DNA from: Microcystis sp. T1-4
GTDB lineage: Bacteria; Cyanobacteriota; Cyanobacteriia; Cyanobacteriales; Microcystaceae
Assembly (NCBI RefSeq): GCF_000297435.1
Contig: NZ_CAIP01000368.1
Coordinates: 1 to 40,901, forward strand
Length of the DNA stretch: 40,901 nucleotides
Reading direction: 5' to 3'
Below the pieces are notes generated by a model that was not told the origin of the DNA, searched no databases, and was given only the letters and a program-made list of their open reading frames with translations. The translations under genes and the position numbers were made by a program. This document shows, in pieces, positions 1-7,610 of this stretch (positions are counted from its first letter, which is position 1; each line of letters opens with the position of its first letter).

Positions 1-50
1 AAACTATCAGTTCCCCCCTTATCAAGGGGGGATTAAGGGGGGATCGAACC
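1..50. repeat. Dispersed palindromic repeat, inverted copy of 11955-12007
   Basis: The segment contains the hairpin CCCCCCTT-ATC-AAGGGGGG (13-31) followed by a second G-rich arm. Its reverse complement matches 11955-12007 almost base for base (shared edges GGTTCGATC and TGATAGTTT). It lies just downstream of the tsaE stop, so its hairpin could also end tsaE transcription, although no clear T-tract follows. It is probably one copy of a short interspersed repeat family; how many copies the genome has cannot be seen here. Confidence 0.7.
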
Positions 51-104
51 CAACATCTATCTTAGATGCCCAGAGTTACCGCTAAAGTTTGATTGCTTAA
101 AGAG

Positions 105-575
105 TCAAGTGCTGATGGCGATTCCTGTGGGGTCGCTATTTTTTTCCTCCCCACCGACAAAATTGAGGAGCGCTCGTCGTCCCTGAGCGCCTCGATCGAG
201 TAAAGTAATCTCTAGATAATTTTCCGGCAAAAAAGTTAAACGTTCTGACCATTCGATCGCCACTATCCCTAAATCCACCTCGATTCCCTGCCAATAATTT
301 TCTAGGTACAGGGCCTCGATATCTTGACCCTGCAAACGATACAAATCCAAATGATACAAAGGAAGGCGGCCTTCGCTATATTCGTTAACGAGGGTGAAGG
401 TAGGACTAGCTATAGGCTCTTGAATGCCCAATCCTAGGCCAATTCCCTGTACTAAGGTGGTTTTTCCCGCTCCCAAATCACCTTTTAATAAAATTACACT
501 GCCGGGGGCCAAGGTTTGCCCCAGTTTTTCCCCTAAATTGACAGTAGCTTCTCGATCAGGCAAGTCGATAATCAT
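105..575 (-). CDS. tsaE: tRNA threonylcarbamoyladenosine biosynthesis ATPase TsaE
   Basis: The protein (156 aa) is the P-loop ATPase of the complex (with TsaB and TsaD) that installs t6A37 on ANN-decoding tRNAs in the cytoplasm. The Walker A motif GDLGAGKTT is at residues 32-40. The family signatures SPTFTLVNEY (about 57-66) and HLDLYRL (about 75-81) follow, with IEW near 107. The length matches the family (about 150 aa). The start is the ATG at 575, which gives the usual short lead into the Walker motif. No partner gene (tsaB, tsaD) is adjacent. A dispersed repeat lies downstream and a 337-bp gene-free stretch upstream. The call is firm. Confidence 0.95.
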   Translation of the reverse strand: MIIDLPDREATVNLGEKLGQTLAPGSVILLKGDLGAGKTTLVQGIGLGLGIQEPIASPTFTLVNEYSEGRLPLYHLDLYRLQGQDIEALYLENYWQGIEVDLGIVAIEWSERLTFLPENYLEITLLDRGAQGRRALLNFVGGEEKNSDPTGIAIST

Positions 576-576
576 T

Positions 577-913
577 TTTTCCCGCTAGGATGCCAATTAA
601 CCACTGATTTTAATATAGCGATCAGAGCAGCTTTCTGACATCCTTGGCTCTGGGGGGCAAAATTTGGTCTTTTGATCGAGAAAAATAAAAGCAGTTAAAC
701 TAATCTCTTATCTCTTAGTCTTACCTTTGGTCAAATGGTCGTTATCAAGACAGAGATAAGCGATCGGCGAAACCTTCTGGTAGATTAGACTAAATGGGAG
801 TTGGTTAACTGCTTTTATAAAATTGATGGTTCCCTAACCATCAGCATTGTCTAGGGTCGAAGGTAATAAAACAACCGAAGTTTAGGACTTTAAGCTAGAA
901 GTTAAGAAAAACA
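577..913. other. Gene-free stretch with an inverted-repeat-bounded element
   Basis: No convincing ORF is present in this divergent region between tsaE and the LpxB-like gene. It holds a segment bounded by ATAAAAGCAGTTAA at 685-698 and its perfect reverse complement at 805-818 (14-bp arms, about 134 bp end to end). This looks like a miniature transposable element, or a long-range hairpin in RNA. Promoters for the two divergent genes must also lie here, but no strong -35/-10 pair stands out. Confidence 0.5.
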
Positions 914-2113
914 GTGAAATTATTATTTTTGAGTAATGGCCACGGTGAAGATGAGATCGCGATCCGGATTATCAAAAGACTGCAATCATCTCCCCACTGT
1001 CCGGATATTACTGCTTTACCCCTAGTGGGTAACGGTTATGCTTATACTCGTCTGGGGATTCCCCTTCTCGATCGAGGTCAAAAAATGCCCTCTGGGGGTT
1101 TTATCACTGGGGATGTCAAACAATTATGGCGAGATCTGCGGGAGGGATTATTAGGATTAACCTCCCGTCAATACCGTCTGGTCAGAAATTGGGGCCAAGA
1201 AGGGGGAAAAATTGTCGCAGTGGGAGATATCTTACCCCTGGCCCTTGCTTGGTTGAGCGAGACAGATTATGCTTTTGTGGGAACGGCTAAATCGGAATAC
1301 TATCTCCGGGATGAGCAGGGATGGTTAGATAGTAGCTCGATGATCGATCGCCTCTGGGGTTCCTACTATTATCCCTGGGAACGCTGGTTAATGGCTCATC
1401 CTCGCTGTCGGGGAGTTTTTCCCCGGGATAGTTTAACTAGCAAAATTTTACAACAGTGGTCAATTGCCGTTGTCGATGGGGGTAATCCGATGATGGATGA
1501 CCTTTTACCCGCAATAACGGGCGATTTTCCCCAAGATTGCCTAACTATTCTGCTGCTACCCGGTTCGCGCTTTCCCGAATCTCTCCACAATTGGCAGCAA
1601 ATTCTCGCAGCTGTGGCGGCCATTATCGGCCGTTTTCCCGATTACAAGCTGGAATTTTTGGCGGCGATCGCTCCTTCCCTCCCCCTAGAATCTTTTACGG
1701 CTGCTTTAACTTCCCAGGGTTGGCGAGAACACAGCATAAATAAGTTTATTTGTCAAGAAGTATTTATAACTATTTCTCAAAGGGATTACGCCGAATATTT
1801 AGGCCGTTGCCATCTAGCGATCGCCATGGCGGGAACTGCCACGGAACAGTTCGTCGGTTTGGGTAAACCGGCGATCACAATTGCGGGATCTGGACCACAG
1901 TTTACTGCTCATTTTGCCACACTGCAACAGCGTTTATTAGGCTGTTCAATTCTCTTGGGCGATAGTGCCGAGTCAGTGGCAGACAAGTTAGAATATTTAT
2001 TACAAAATCCCCCAAAGTGGCAAGAAATCGCCTTTAATGGTCGTCAGAGAATGGGAGCGGCCGGTGCCTCCGATCGCATTGCACAATGGTTACTAGGCAA
2101 TTTTTGCCCTTAA
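914..2113 (+). CDS. Lipid-A-disaccharide synthase-related (LpxB-like) protein
   Basis: This 399-aa protein opens with MKLLFLSNGHGEDEIA, the nucleotide-sugar transferase-like N-terminus of the cyanobacterial LpxB-related family. A central segment carries the typical TILLLPGSRFPES (about residues 211-223). A later LAIAMAGTATEQFVGLGKPAI (about 302-322) resembles the GT-B donor-site region of LpxB and MurG. It is probably a glycosyltransferase of GT-B fold, perhaps acting on lipid-linked sugars at the membrane. The true LpxB reaction is not established, because this family is distinct from genuine lipid A synthases. Its 3' end overlaps the convergent GH3 gene by 4 bp (2110-2113). Function is uncertain, family assignment good. 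Confidence 0.8.
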   Translation: MKLLFLSNGHGEDEIAIRIIKRLQSSPHCPDITALPLVGNGYAYTRLGIPLLDRGQKMPSGGFITGDVKQLWRDLREGLLGLTSRQYRLVRNWGQEGGKIVAVGDILPLALAWLSETDYAFVGTAKSEYYLRDEQGWLDSSSMIDRLWGSYYYPWERWLMAHPRCRGVFPRDSLTSKILQQWSIAVVDGGNPMMDDLLPAITGDFPQDCLTILLLPGSRFPESLHNWQQILAAVAAIIGRFPDYKLEFLAAIAPSLPLESFTAALTSQGWREHSINKFICQEVFITISQRDYAEYLGRCHLAIAMAGTATEQFVGLGKPAITIAGSGPQFTAHFATLQQRLLGCSILLGDSAESVADKLEYLLQNPPKWQEIAFNGRQRMGAAGASDRIAQWLLGNFCP

Positions 2114-3690
2114 ACGAAAGTATCGGTCTGATTTTCGCCGCTAGTGGGCCCCTCAAAAATAGTTTCTAGGGCAATTTTTTGGGCGCTTGGTTGTTGTCCG
2201 TAGCTGAAAAGATAGGGAATTTCTCCGCTTTGTTGACGAAACCACTGGAAAACGTAGGGACTACCATAAATAATCAATGCTTGAATTTGTCCAGTTTTCA
2301 GCAAAGCTTGATAGATAGCTTTCGTTTCGTCGCTTAATCCAGCACTACCCCGAAAAGGATTACCACGGATAAATACTTGTAGGAGAGTCGTTTCTGGGGA
2401 GACGAGGGACTGATTAAAGGTACTACGGTCGATTATTTGGGTTTGATAACCCCATTGTCGGGGAATTGTCACCGCCGGACAAGAGCGATCGAGAAAGTCA
2501 CAGTTGAGTAAATCATCGATAATGATTAAATTGCGGCCTTGAGTAGCTTTAATCGGTAAATTACCGCTAACTGTTTGGGAATCTTTTAAAATATCCCTGA
2601 CAATCTCTAGAGCTTGCGGTGCCGCTAAACTGCTTAAGGATTCTAAGAATGGCTGTCTTTGCCCTAATTTCTCTTTTGCTCGTTGAATACGCTGCCAAGA
2701 ATCATTAATTCTCGCTTCGCTAATTGTACCCGCTTGCACGGCACTATACACAGCTTCGATCGCTTCGATCGGATCGGGAGGCATTAACAGTATATCGGCC
2801 CCCGCCTGTACCGCCCTCACTGCTAGGGCGGCAGCGCTGGCAATTTTGGTTACTCCTCCCATAATCAGGGCATCGGTGACGATTAAACCCTGAAAACCGA
2901 GATTTTGGCGCAGTTTTTCCCCGAGAATTTTCGAGGAAAGAGTGGCGGGAAATTCGGCATCCCAAGCGGGAATTAACAGATGGCCTGACATAATACTATC
3001 AACCCCCGACTCGATCGCTGCTTGAAAGGGCGGCAATTCGATCGCTTCTAGGCGATGATGATCGTGGTTGATGATGGGAAGATCGAGATGGGAGTCATTG
3101 CTGGTGTCACCGTGGCCGGGAAAATGTTTGGCCGTGGTCAAAACTGGATAGGAATTCGCCCCTAAAATAAAAGCTTGAGCTAGATTAGCGACGATTTCGG
3201 GAGTTTCAGCGAAGGAACGAATATTAATAACGGGATTGTCGGGATTATTGTTCACATCGACAATTGGGGCTAAAATCCAGTTAATCCCGATCGCTAGTGC
3301 TTCCTTAGCGGTAATTGCTCCCATTTCTCTAGCATATTCTGTGGCTTTTGTCAAGCTTTTTTCGGCTATTTTTCCTAAAGCCATCGGGGGGGGAAACCAA
3401 GTAGCGCCGGAAAACCTTTGGCCGACTCCCTCCTCGATATCGGCGGCGATGAGGAGAGGATTATCGCCGGACCAACTTTGTAATTGTTGGCTGCGGAAAG
3501 CGATTTCGGCGGCGCTGCCTCCTAAGAGAATCACCCCACCGAGGTGGAGGGTTTCTAACCAATGTTTCAGGGTGGCGTTGACGGGTTCCCAAGCAGGATA
3601 GCGGATTTGTTGGTCAAAGAGATAGCCGGAAGCGCGGACTACTATCATCTGACCAATACGTTCTTTTAGGGATAAAATGCGATCGCTCAC
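2110..3690 (-). CDS. Glycoside hydrolase family 3 protein (NagZ/beta-glucosidase-like)
   Basis: This 526-aa protein carries the GH3 N-terminal TIM barrel. The conserved KHFPGHGDT is at residues 188-196, followed by DSHLDLP (199-205). The likely nucleophile Asp273 lies in IVTDALIMGGV. The KHFPGHGDT...DSH loop is typical of the NagZ branch (beta-N-acetylhexosaminidases of cell-wall recycling). The protein is longer than single-domain NagZ (about 340 aa): about 180 further residues form a second GH3-type or related domain. No signal peptide is evident, so a cytoplasmic role is likely. It is the last gene of a minus-strand run DUF751-rbfA-GH3, separated from rbfA by 232 bp of repeats. The exact substrate is uncertain. 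Confidence 0.9.
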   Translation of the reverse strand: MSDRILSLKERIGQMIVVRASGYLFDQQIRYPAWEPVNATLKHWLETLHLGGVILLGGSAAEIAFRSQQLQSWSGDNPLLIAADIEEGVGQRFSGATWFPPPMALGKIAEKSLTKATEYAREMGAITAKEALAIGINWILAPIVDVNNNPDNPVINIRSFAETPEIVANLAQAFILGANSYPVLTTAKHFPGHGDTSNDSHLDLPIINHDHHRLEAIELPPFQAAIESGVDSIMSGHLLIPAWDAEFPATLSSKILGEKLRQNLGFQGLIVTDALIMGGVTKIASAAALAVRAVQAGADILLMPPDPIEAIEAVYSAVQAGTISEARINDSWQRIQRAKEKLGQRQPFLESLSSLAAPQALEIVRDILKDSQTVSGNLPIKATQGRNLIIIDDLLNCDFLDRSCPAVTIPRQWGYQTQIIDRSTFNQSLVSPETTLLQVFIRGNPFRGSAGLSDETKAIYQALLKTGQIQALIIYGSPYVFQWFRQQSGEIPYLFSYGQQPSAQKIALETIFEGPTSGENQTDTFV

Positions 3691-3785
3691 TATTCAGTTA
3701 TCAGTTATCAGTTATCAGTTATCAGTTATCAGTTTCTGAAGGCAAGAGGCAAGAGGCAAAGGGCAGAATCTGGCAACTCTCCTAC
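3691..3785. repeat. Short tandem heptamer repeats (STRR-like)
   Basis: Five tandem copies of the heptamer CAGTTAT run from 3695 to 3729. They are followed by GGCAAGA/GGCAAAG-type heptamers at about 3741-3766. Tandem heptamers of this kind are known in filamentous and bloom-forming cyanobacteria (STRR sequences). Related heptamers recur at 39060-39090. They separate rbfA from the GH3 gene, and no gene or clear promoter is seen in 3691-3922. Confidence 0.85.
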
Positions 3786-3922
3786 CTAAAAAGAAAGTTA
3801 GAAACTAAGCACATCAGAGATTTTAGCCTAACCAATTAGGTTTTAGTTTCTGGAAATTTATCAGGTTTAAGTTTTAAGTTGCCAGTTTTGCCTAAATTTA
3901 GTTATCCTCTACTGATCACTGT

Positions 3923-4315
3923 TCACTGGTCACTGATATCGGAATCGTCATCTTCTGGGGGTCTATCGCTTTTAATATGATCGAGAAGGTGTAACATTTG
4001 ATCGCCGCGTTCGAGGGAAGAATCTTCTAGAAAGACCACTTCGGGGGTACGTCTCAGACGGATACGTTGGCCTAGTTCACGCCGGACGAATCCCGCGGCA
4101 GCTTTTAAACCGGCCATAGTTTCGGCCTTTGCATCTTGGTTGCCGTAGATAGACACAAAAATCCTAGCGTGTTGTAGGTCGTGGGAGAGGTCCACATCGG
4201 TAACGCTCACCATACCGGCACCGACGCGATCATCTTTAATTTCCATTAATAACATTTGGCTGACCTCGCGCTTAATTAGCGAGGACACGCGAGATACTCG
4301 ACGGTCGTTAGCCAT
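3923..4315 (-). CDS. rbfA: 30S ribosome-binding factor A
   Basis: The protein (130 aa) is a cold-shock ribosome maturation factor that binds the immature 30S subunit and helps process the 16S rRNA 5' end. The start ANDRRVSRVSSLIKREVSQ and the central DVDLSHDLQHARIFVS (about residues 40-55) are typical of the family, as is the later RLRRTPEVVFLEDSS (about 91-105). The length is normal. The acidic C-terminus ends in SDQ, encoded within a CACTGGTCACTGAT repeat, so the extreme tail may have been reshaped by repeat insertion. It is 41 bp downstream of the Ycf33-family gene and probably co-transcribed with it. Confidence 0.96.
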   Translation of the reverse strand: MANDRRVSRVSSLIKREVSQMLLMEIKDDRVGAGMVSVTDVDLSHDLQHARIFVSIYGNQDAKAETMAGLKAAAGFVRRELGQRIRLRRTPEVVFLEDSSLERGDQMLHLLDHIKSDRPPEDDDSDISDQ

Positions 4316-4356
4316 AATTTTTGTCCCCTAAAAACAGCGAAACCCCTACCATTGTA

Positions 4357-4554
4357 TCAAGCTAATCCGAGCATGGCTTTGAGGGTGAAATAAAGAAAGG
4401 CGAAAGTTCCCCCCAGAAAACCCACAAGTGCGATCGCTGTGAGGGGATTTTTTAATAAAGGGGCTAACCAGCCGAAAAAGGCGAAGAAAATCCCTAAACT
4501 AAAGCTAATCAGATAGCGGGGGTAACGGCTCACGTTATCAAAAAAGTCGCCCAT
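4357..4554 (-). CDS. ycf33: Ycf33-family (DUF751) small membrane protein
   Basis: This 65-aa protein begins MGDFFDNVSRYPRYLISF and carries two hydrophobic helices, at about residues 14-33 and 39-62. It matches the DUF751/Ycf33 family of cyanobacteria and algal plastids, whose function is unknown. It is probably a thylakoid or plasma membrane protein. It lies just upstream of rbfA on the same strand and is likely the first gene of that operon. Family assignment is from the N-terminal motif and the two-helix layout. Confidence 0.85.
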   Translation of the reverse strand: MGDFFDNVSRYPRYLISFSLGIFFAFFGWLAPLLKNPLTAIALVGFLGGTFAFLYFTLKAMLGLA

Positions 4555-4985
4555 AAATTTTGTTTATTATCTTTGTCCGTAAGTAAGTATAGCAGTAAGC
4601 TTCGATCCTGAGCTACCATTACCAGTAAACTTAAAATCCTATCTCTCATTAATTTCTCATGATTTCCCCGGAGATATTTTAAGGGAGTAAATCAAGTATG
4701 TGTTAAGTATTGAATTAATTTTCTACCATTTGAGGAATTGCCAAGGCTGATCACTGATATTGAAGGCGTAAGTCGGGATTCTCCTCTTTTCTCGGTCGTT
4801 GCTTAGAGCGCATTTTCACTGACTCACCTCCGACTTCTCCGTCTGGTTTTACCGTTTTTTATTTCCTTTCTCTGGGATGATCAGCTACTCTTGATAATTA
4901 AGCTTCTTGCTGAAGTTGACACCAATGACTGCCTTCCTCCTATCGTAGCTGAGGAATGCTATGATCAAAAATTAATGATCTTGAG
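4555..4985. other. 431-bp gene-free divergent intergenic region
   Basis: No supported ORF, RNA gene or long repeat is seen here. The region separates the minus-strand DUF751-rbfA operon from the plus-strand DUF3370 gene and must hold both promoters. Several pyrimidine-rich tracts are present (about 4770-4800 and 4845-4870), but I could not identify a confident promoter or riboswitch. Confidence 0.5.
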
Positions 4986-6329
4986 ATGGTAATTTGCGTG
5001 ATCTTGCCTGTTTTGCTACCCATTGCCCAAACTCCCCCTAGTGTAGAAATAATTCGACCGGCCCAGGTGCGTCCTTTACCGAATCAACTAGATCAAGTTC
5101 CCGTTTTTAATAGCAATAGTCCCGAATTATTGCTAGGAGAAGGGATTTTACTTTCCACTTTTCCCCCCCAAGAGAAAAGTTTTCCCTCGGCCCATTTAAA
5201 TTATGCTTTTCAGGGACGCTTTGATATTTTTGCCCACCATGTAGCTAGGGGGAATTTCCCCGATAATTTACGCAGCCTTTATTTGGGGATATTACTCCAC
5301 AATCCTAGTTCTAATCCAGTCACCGTTAAAATTCTGCAAGGGGCCAGTTATTTGAGTCAACCGGATGCAGCTTTTATCGATTTACCTGCACAAGTGGAAA
5401 ATAATCAGGGGACGGTTTTTGCCGGTCCAGGAAGTCGGGTAATGGGGGATATTTTAATGGGGCAGCGTCAGGATATTTTTCCCGATAGGATTATTATTCC
5501 CCCTGGGGAGAGTTTTATGGTCTTAAATGCGGCGATTCCCGTGCGCGATTTGACTCCACCCTTAAACGGTAGATCCACTTATCTCCGTCTGGAAAGTGAC
5601 GGTCTTCTCTACGCTGCTAGTTTAGCTCTTTATGCAGCCCTAGACGAAAATGGGCAAGAAAGACCCCCAAATCTGACAGAATGGGAAAATCTGCTGGAAA
5701 AAGGCGATTTATCGACTCCGCGCGATCGAGCGCCCACTCCTCCCAATAGTCAAGGACAGATAATTTATGGACGGGTAGCGGGGGTGTCCCAAGGTTCAGC
5801 CTGGCCCGCCCGATTGGTCGATCGAGCTTCTTTATGGTTAAATATTCCTGATTCTGGTCAATCTATAGCCTATGGGATTAGTACCCTACCTGGAGGCAAA
5901 CTGGGAACGGAACAAAATCAAAGTGCTAGTATGTTAGTTCGCTATCCCGATACGGCCTATCAAGCTCATGGTAATTACGGTGTGGAATATAGGTTAAGTT
6001 TACCTCTATTTAATCGAAGTGATGAGGCGAAAACGGTGACTATTGCGCTAGAAACACCGATTAAAGAGAATGTTATCGGTCAGGGTTTGCGTTTTCTCGA
6101 TCCGGCTGCCCCACAAGTGTTTTTTCGGGGAACAGTAGCCGTCAATTATAGCGATGACCAAGGACGGGCAGAAAGCAGATTTTTCCATCTCGTCCAAAGA
6201 CGCGGACAAGAGGGAGAATCTTTAGTGACTCTGACTATTCCTCCGGGGGATTGGCGTGTAGTACAGGTAAATTTTTTATATCCACCAGATGCCACTCCTC
6301 CGCAGGTTTTAACGATTAAGACCGAGTAG
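4986..6329 (+). CDS. DUF3370 domain-containing exported protein
   Basis: This 447-aa protein has a hydrophobic N-terminus (MVICVILPVLLPIAQ), consistent with a signal peptide cleaved near residue 15-20. The rest is a beta-rich body: HHVARGNFPDNLRSLYLGIL near 83-102, then MLVRYPDTAYQAHGNYGVEY near 318-337. These segments are characteristic of DUF3370, a cyanobacterial family of unknown function, probably periplasmic or cell-surface. The ATG at 4986 is chosen because an in-frame stop lies just upstream (4962-4964) and the signal sequence begins directly. It converges on the TolB-like gene with a gap of only 7 bp. Confidence 0.85.
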   Translation: MVICVILPVLLPIAQTPPSVEIIRPAQVRPLPNQLDQVPVFNSNSPELLLGEGILLSTFPPQEKSFPSAHLNYAFQGRFDIFAHHVARGNFPDNLRSLYLGILLHNPSSNPVTVKILQGASYLSQPDAAFIDLPAQVENNQGTVFAGPGSRVMGDILMGQRQDIFPDRIIIPPGESFMVLNAAIPVRDLTPPLNGRSTYLRLESDGLLYAASLALYAALDENGQERPPNLTEWENLLEKGDLSTPRDRAPTPPNSQGQIIYGRVAGVSQGSAWPARLVDRASLWLNIPDSGQSIAYGISTLPGGKLGTEQNQSASMLVRYPDTAYQAHGNYGVEYRLSLPLFNRSDEAKTVTIALETPIKENVIGQGLRFLDPAAPQVFFRGTVAVNYSDDQGRAESRFFHLVQRRGQEGESLVTLTIPPGDWRVVQVNFLYPPDATPPQVLTIKTE

Positions 6330-6336
6330 AACAAGT

Positions 6337-6867
6337 TTAAAATTGGCCGTTAACGATGGCAATATTCCATTGACCGTCTTGGTTGGTTTCAAAGGCAATT
6401 TGGCGACCATCACCGCTAATGGTGGGATTACGCACGCTTCCCCGCAGGTTAGCGGTTAATAGGGTTGCACGGGACTGGGAACGATCATACACCATGACAT
6501 CACTTTTACCGCGTTCGCTGGAGATATAGGCAATTAAACGACCGTCAGCATTCAGAGATGGCTGATCTTGGCTAGAATCGCCACGATTTAGGTTAGGAAG
6601 ATTAACTAGGCGCTTTTCTTGCAGATCGAATAAATATATACTACGACGACCGGAGCGATCGGAAGCGAAGGCTAAATAGCGACCATCAGCACTATAACTG
6701 GGAAATTGATCGGGGGCAAAACTATTTAAACCACCGACGGGAACTTGAGGAGTAATCAAAAGAGGGGAATTACAGCCACTTATTCCCGATAAAAGTCCAA
6801 AAGAGGCCAAAAATCGCCCCAGCCAGATAAAAAATTTTTTTTCTTTCATCTTGACTTTTGACCCCAA
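6337..6867 (-). CDS. TolB-like beta-propeller lipoprotein
   Basis: The protein (176 aa; a second start at 6849, MKEKKFF, is equally likely) has a lipobox LSGISGC, with the lipidated Cys near residue 32. Three PD40/WD40-like blades follow, each with the pattern PSYSADGRYLAFASDRSG, PSLNADGRLIAYISSERG or PTISGDGRQIAFETNQDG. These are TolB-type propeller repeats, so an outer-envelope or periplasmic scaffold role is inferred. At 176 aa it is much shorter than TolB and would give only a partial propeller. It follows the 71-aa gene by 5 bp, so the two form an operon. Confidence 0.85.
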   Translation of the reverse strand: MGSKVKMKEKKFFIWLGRFLASFGLLSGISGCNSPLLITPQVPVGGLNSFAPDQFPSYSADGRYLAFASDRSGRRSIYLFDLQEKRLVNLPNLNRGDSSQDQPSLNADGRLIAYISSERGKSDVMVYDRSQSRATLLTANLRGSVRNPTISGDGRQIAFETNQDGQWNIAIVNGQF

Positions 6868-6872
6868 ATGTG

Positions 6873-7088
6873 CTAGTAACTTTCTTCCTTGCCGACGGTT
6901 TTGAGGGTAAGTAGTTGATTGCCTTGACTGAGACTATCGGCGATCGCTTCTCGAATCGGCAGGTCAATACTGGTTTCAGCGAGGATTTCTTGGGCTTTTT
7001 GTCGCAAATCTGCTCCAGTATCGGCATCTACTTGGTCTAGATCGAGTAATTCCTGCGATAGATGTTCGATCGAATTCGGGTTAGTCAT
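6873..7088 (-). CDS. Small conserved hypothetical protein
   Basis: This 71-aa acidic, helix-rich protein (MTNPNSIEHLSQELLDLDQV start) has no signal peptide or membrane segment. Its 3' end lies 5 bp from the start region of the TolB-like lipoprotein gene on the same strand, so the two are probably co-transcribed. I do not recognise a characterised family. Coding potential is supported by the operon arrangement and unbroken amphipathic sequence. Confidence 0.65.
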   Translation of the reverse strand: MTNPNSIEHLSQELLDLDQVDADTGADLRQKAQEILAETSIDLPIREAIADSLSQGNQLLTLKTVGKEESY

Positions 7089-7384
7089 AGCTCAGGCTCC
7101 CAACAAGCTTAATTACAATCCCATTGTAAAGAGGGTTCGGTCCCTAATTGGGGATTTTTTGGCTTTAATTCAGTATTGATAAGCTGTTCGTAATTTAAAT
7201 TGCTTGTTGAGATCAGGCGGTCGGCAGGAGGCAGGAGATTATTTTTATTTATTCTCCCCACTCCCCTCTCCCCCCGCAACGGCTCGCAGTGGTCTCCCCC
7301 CACTCCCCAATTCATAATTCCTCCTCTCCCCATTTCATAATTCATCATTCATAATTCATAATTCCCTCTCCCTCAAAAAAATTT
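7089..7384. repeat. Low-complexity intergenic stretch with TTCATAA heptamers
   Basis: No real gene is seen. The stretch is rich in CTCCCC runs (7253-7335) and TTCATAA/TTCATCA heptamer repeats (7312-7365), the same type of cyanobacterial short tandem repeat as elsewhere in the window. A 79-residue minus-strand reading frame through it has repetitive composition and is rejected as a gene. Confidence 0.7.
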
Positions 7385-7396
7385 TCCTAGAGGTGC

Positions 7397-7426
7397 TTGA
7401 CATAACCCTGATGATGAAGTTACAAT
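7397..7426 (+). promoter_or_regulatory. Sigma70-type promoter of tRNA-Asp
   Basis: The -35 box TTGACA (7397-7402, perfect) and the -10 box TACAAT (7421-7426, five of six) are separated by 18 bp. The expected transcription start is near 7433, about 12 bp before the mature tRNA 5' end at 7445. Confidence 0.8.
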
Positions 7427-7444
7427 CAGAATTGTCGCAAAAAT

Positions 7445-7518
7445 GGGATTGTAGTTCAATTGGTTAGAGCACCGCCCTGTCACGGCGGAAGTTGCGGGTT
7501 CGAGCCCCGTCAATCCCG
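7445..7518 (+). tRNA. trnD: tRNA-Asp (GTC)
   Basis: The 74-nt cloverleaf folds completely. The acceptor stem pairs GGGATTG with CAATCCC. The anticodon stem pairs CCGCC with GGCGG around the loop CTGTCAC, giving anticodon GTC. The T arm is GCGGG-TTCGAGC-CCCGT. The last mature base G73 is the discriminator expected for tRNA-Asp. CCA is not encoded. A strong promoter lies immediately upstream. Confidence 0.97.
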
Positions 7519-7560
7519 TAAAAATCTAGATTAGAGTCGCCCAGGGCCGGTTAACCTGTG

Positions 7561-7610
7561 GGCAGTAGGATAAATAAACAAGCTCCTACTGCCTAGATTT
7601 GTTCTAATTT
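7561..7610 (+). terminator. Hairpin between convergent tRNA-Asp and glgP
   Basis: GGCAGTAGGA (7561-7570) pairs perfectly with TCCTACTGCC (7584-7593) around a 13-nt loop. A T-rich but interrupted tail follows on the plus strand. It sits between the convergent tRNA and glgP genes and may terminate one or both. The weak T-tract makes it only a candidate. Confidence 0.45.

Noticed and set aside
7109..7348. 79-residue minus-strand reading frame
   Set aside because: It runs through heptamer and CTCCCC repeats and has low-complexity composition with no ribosome site.
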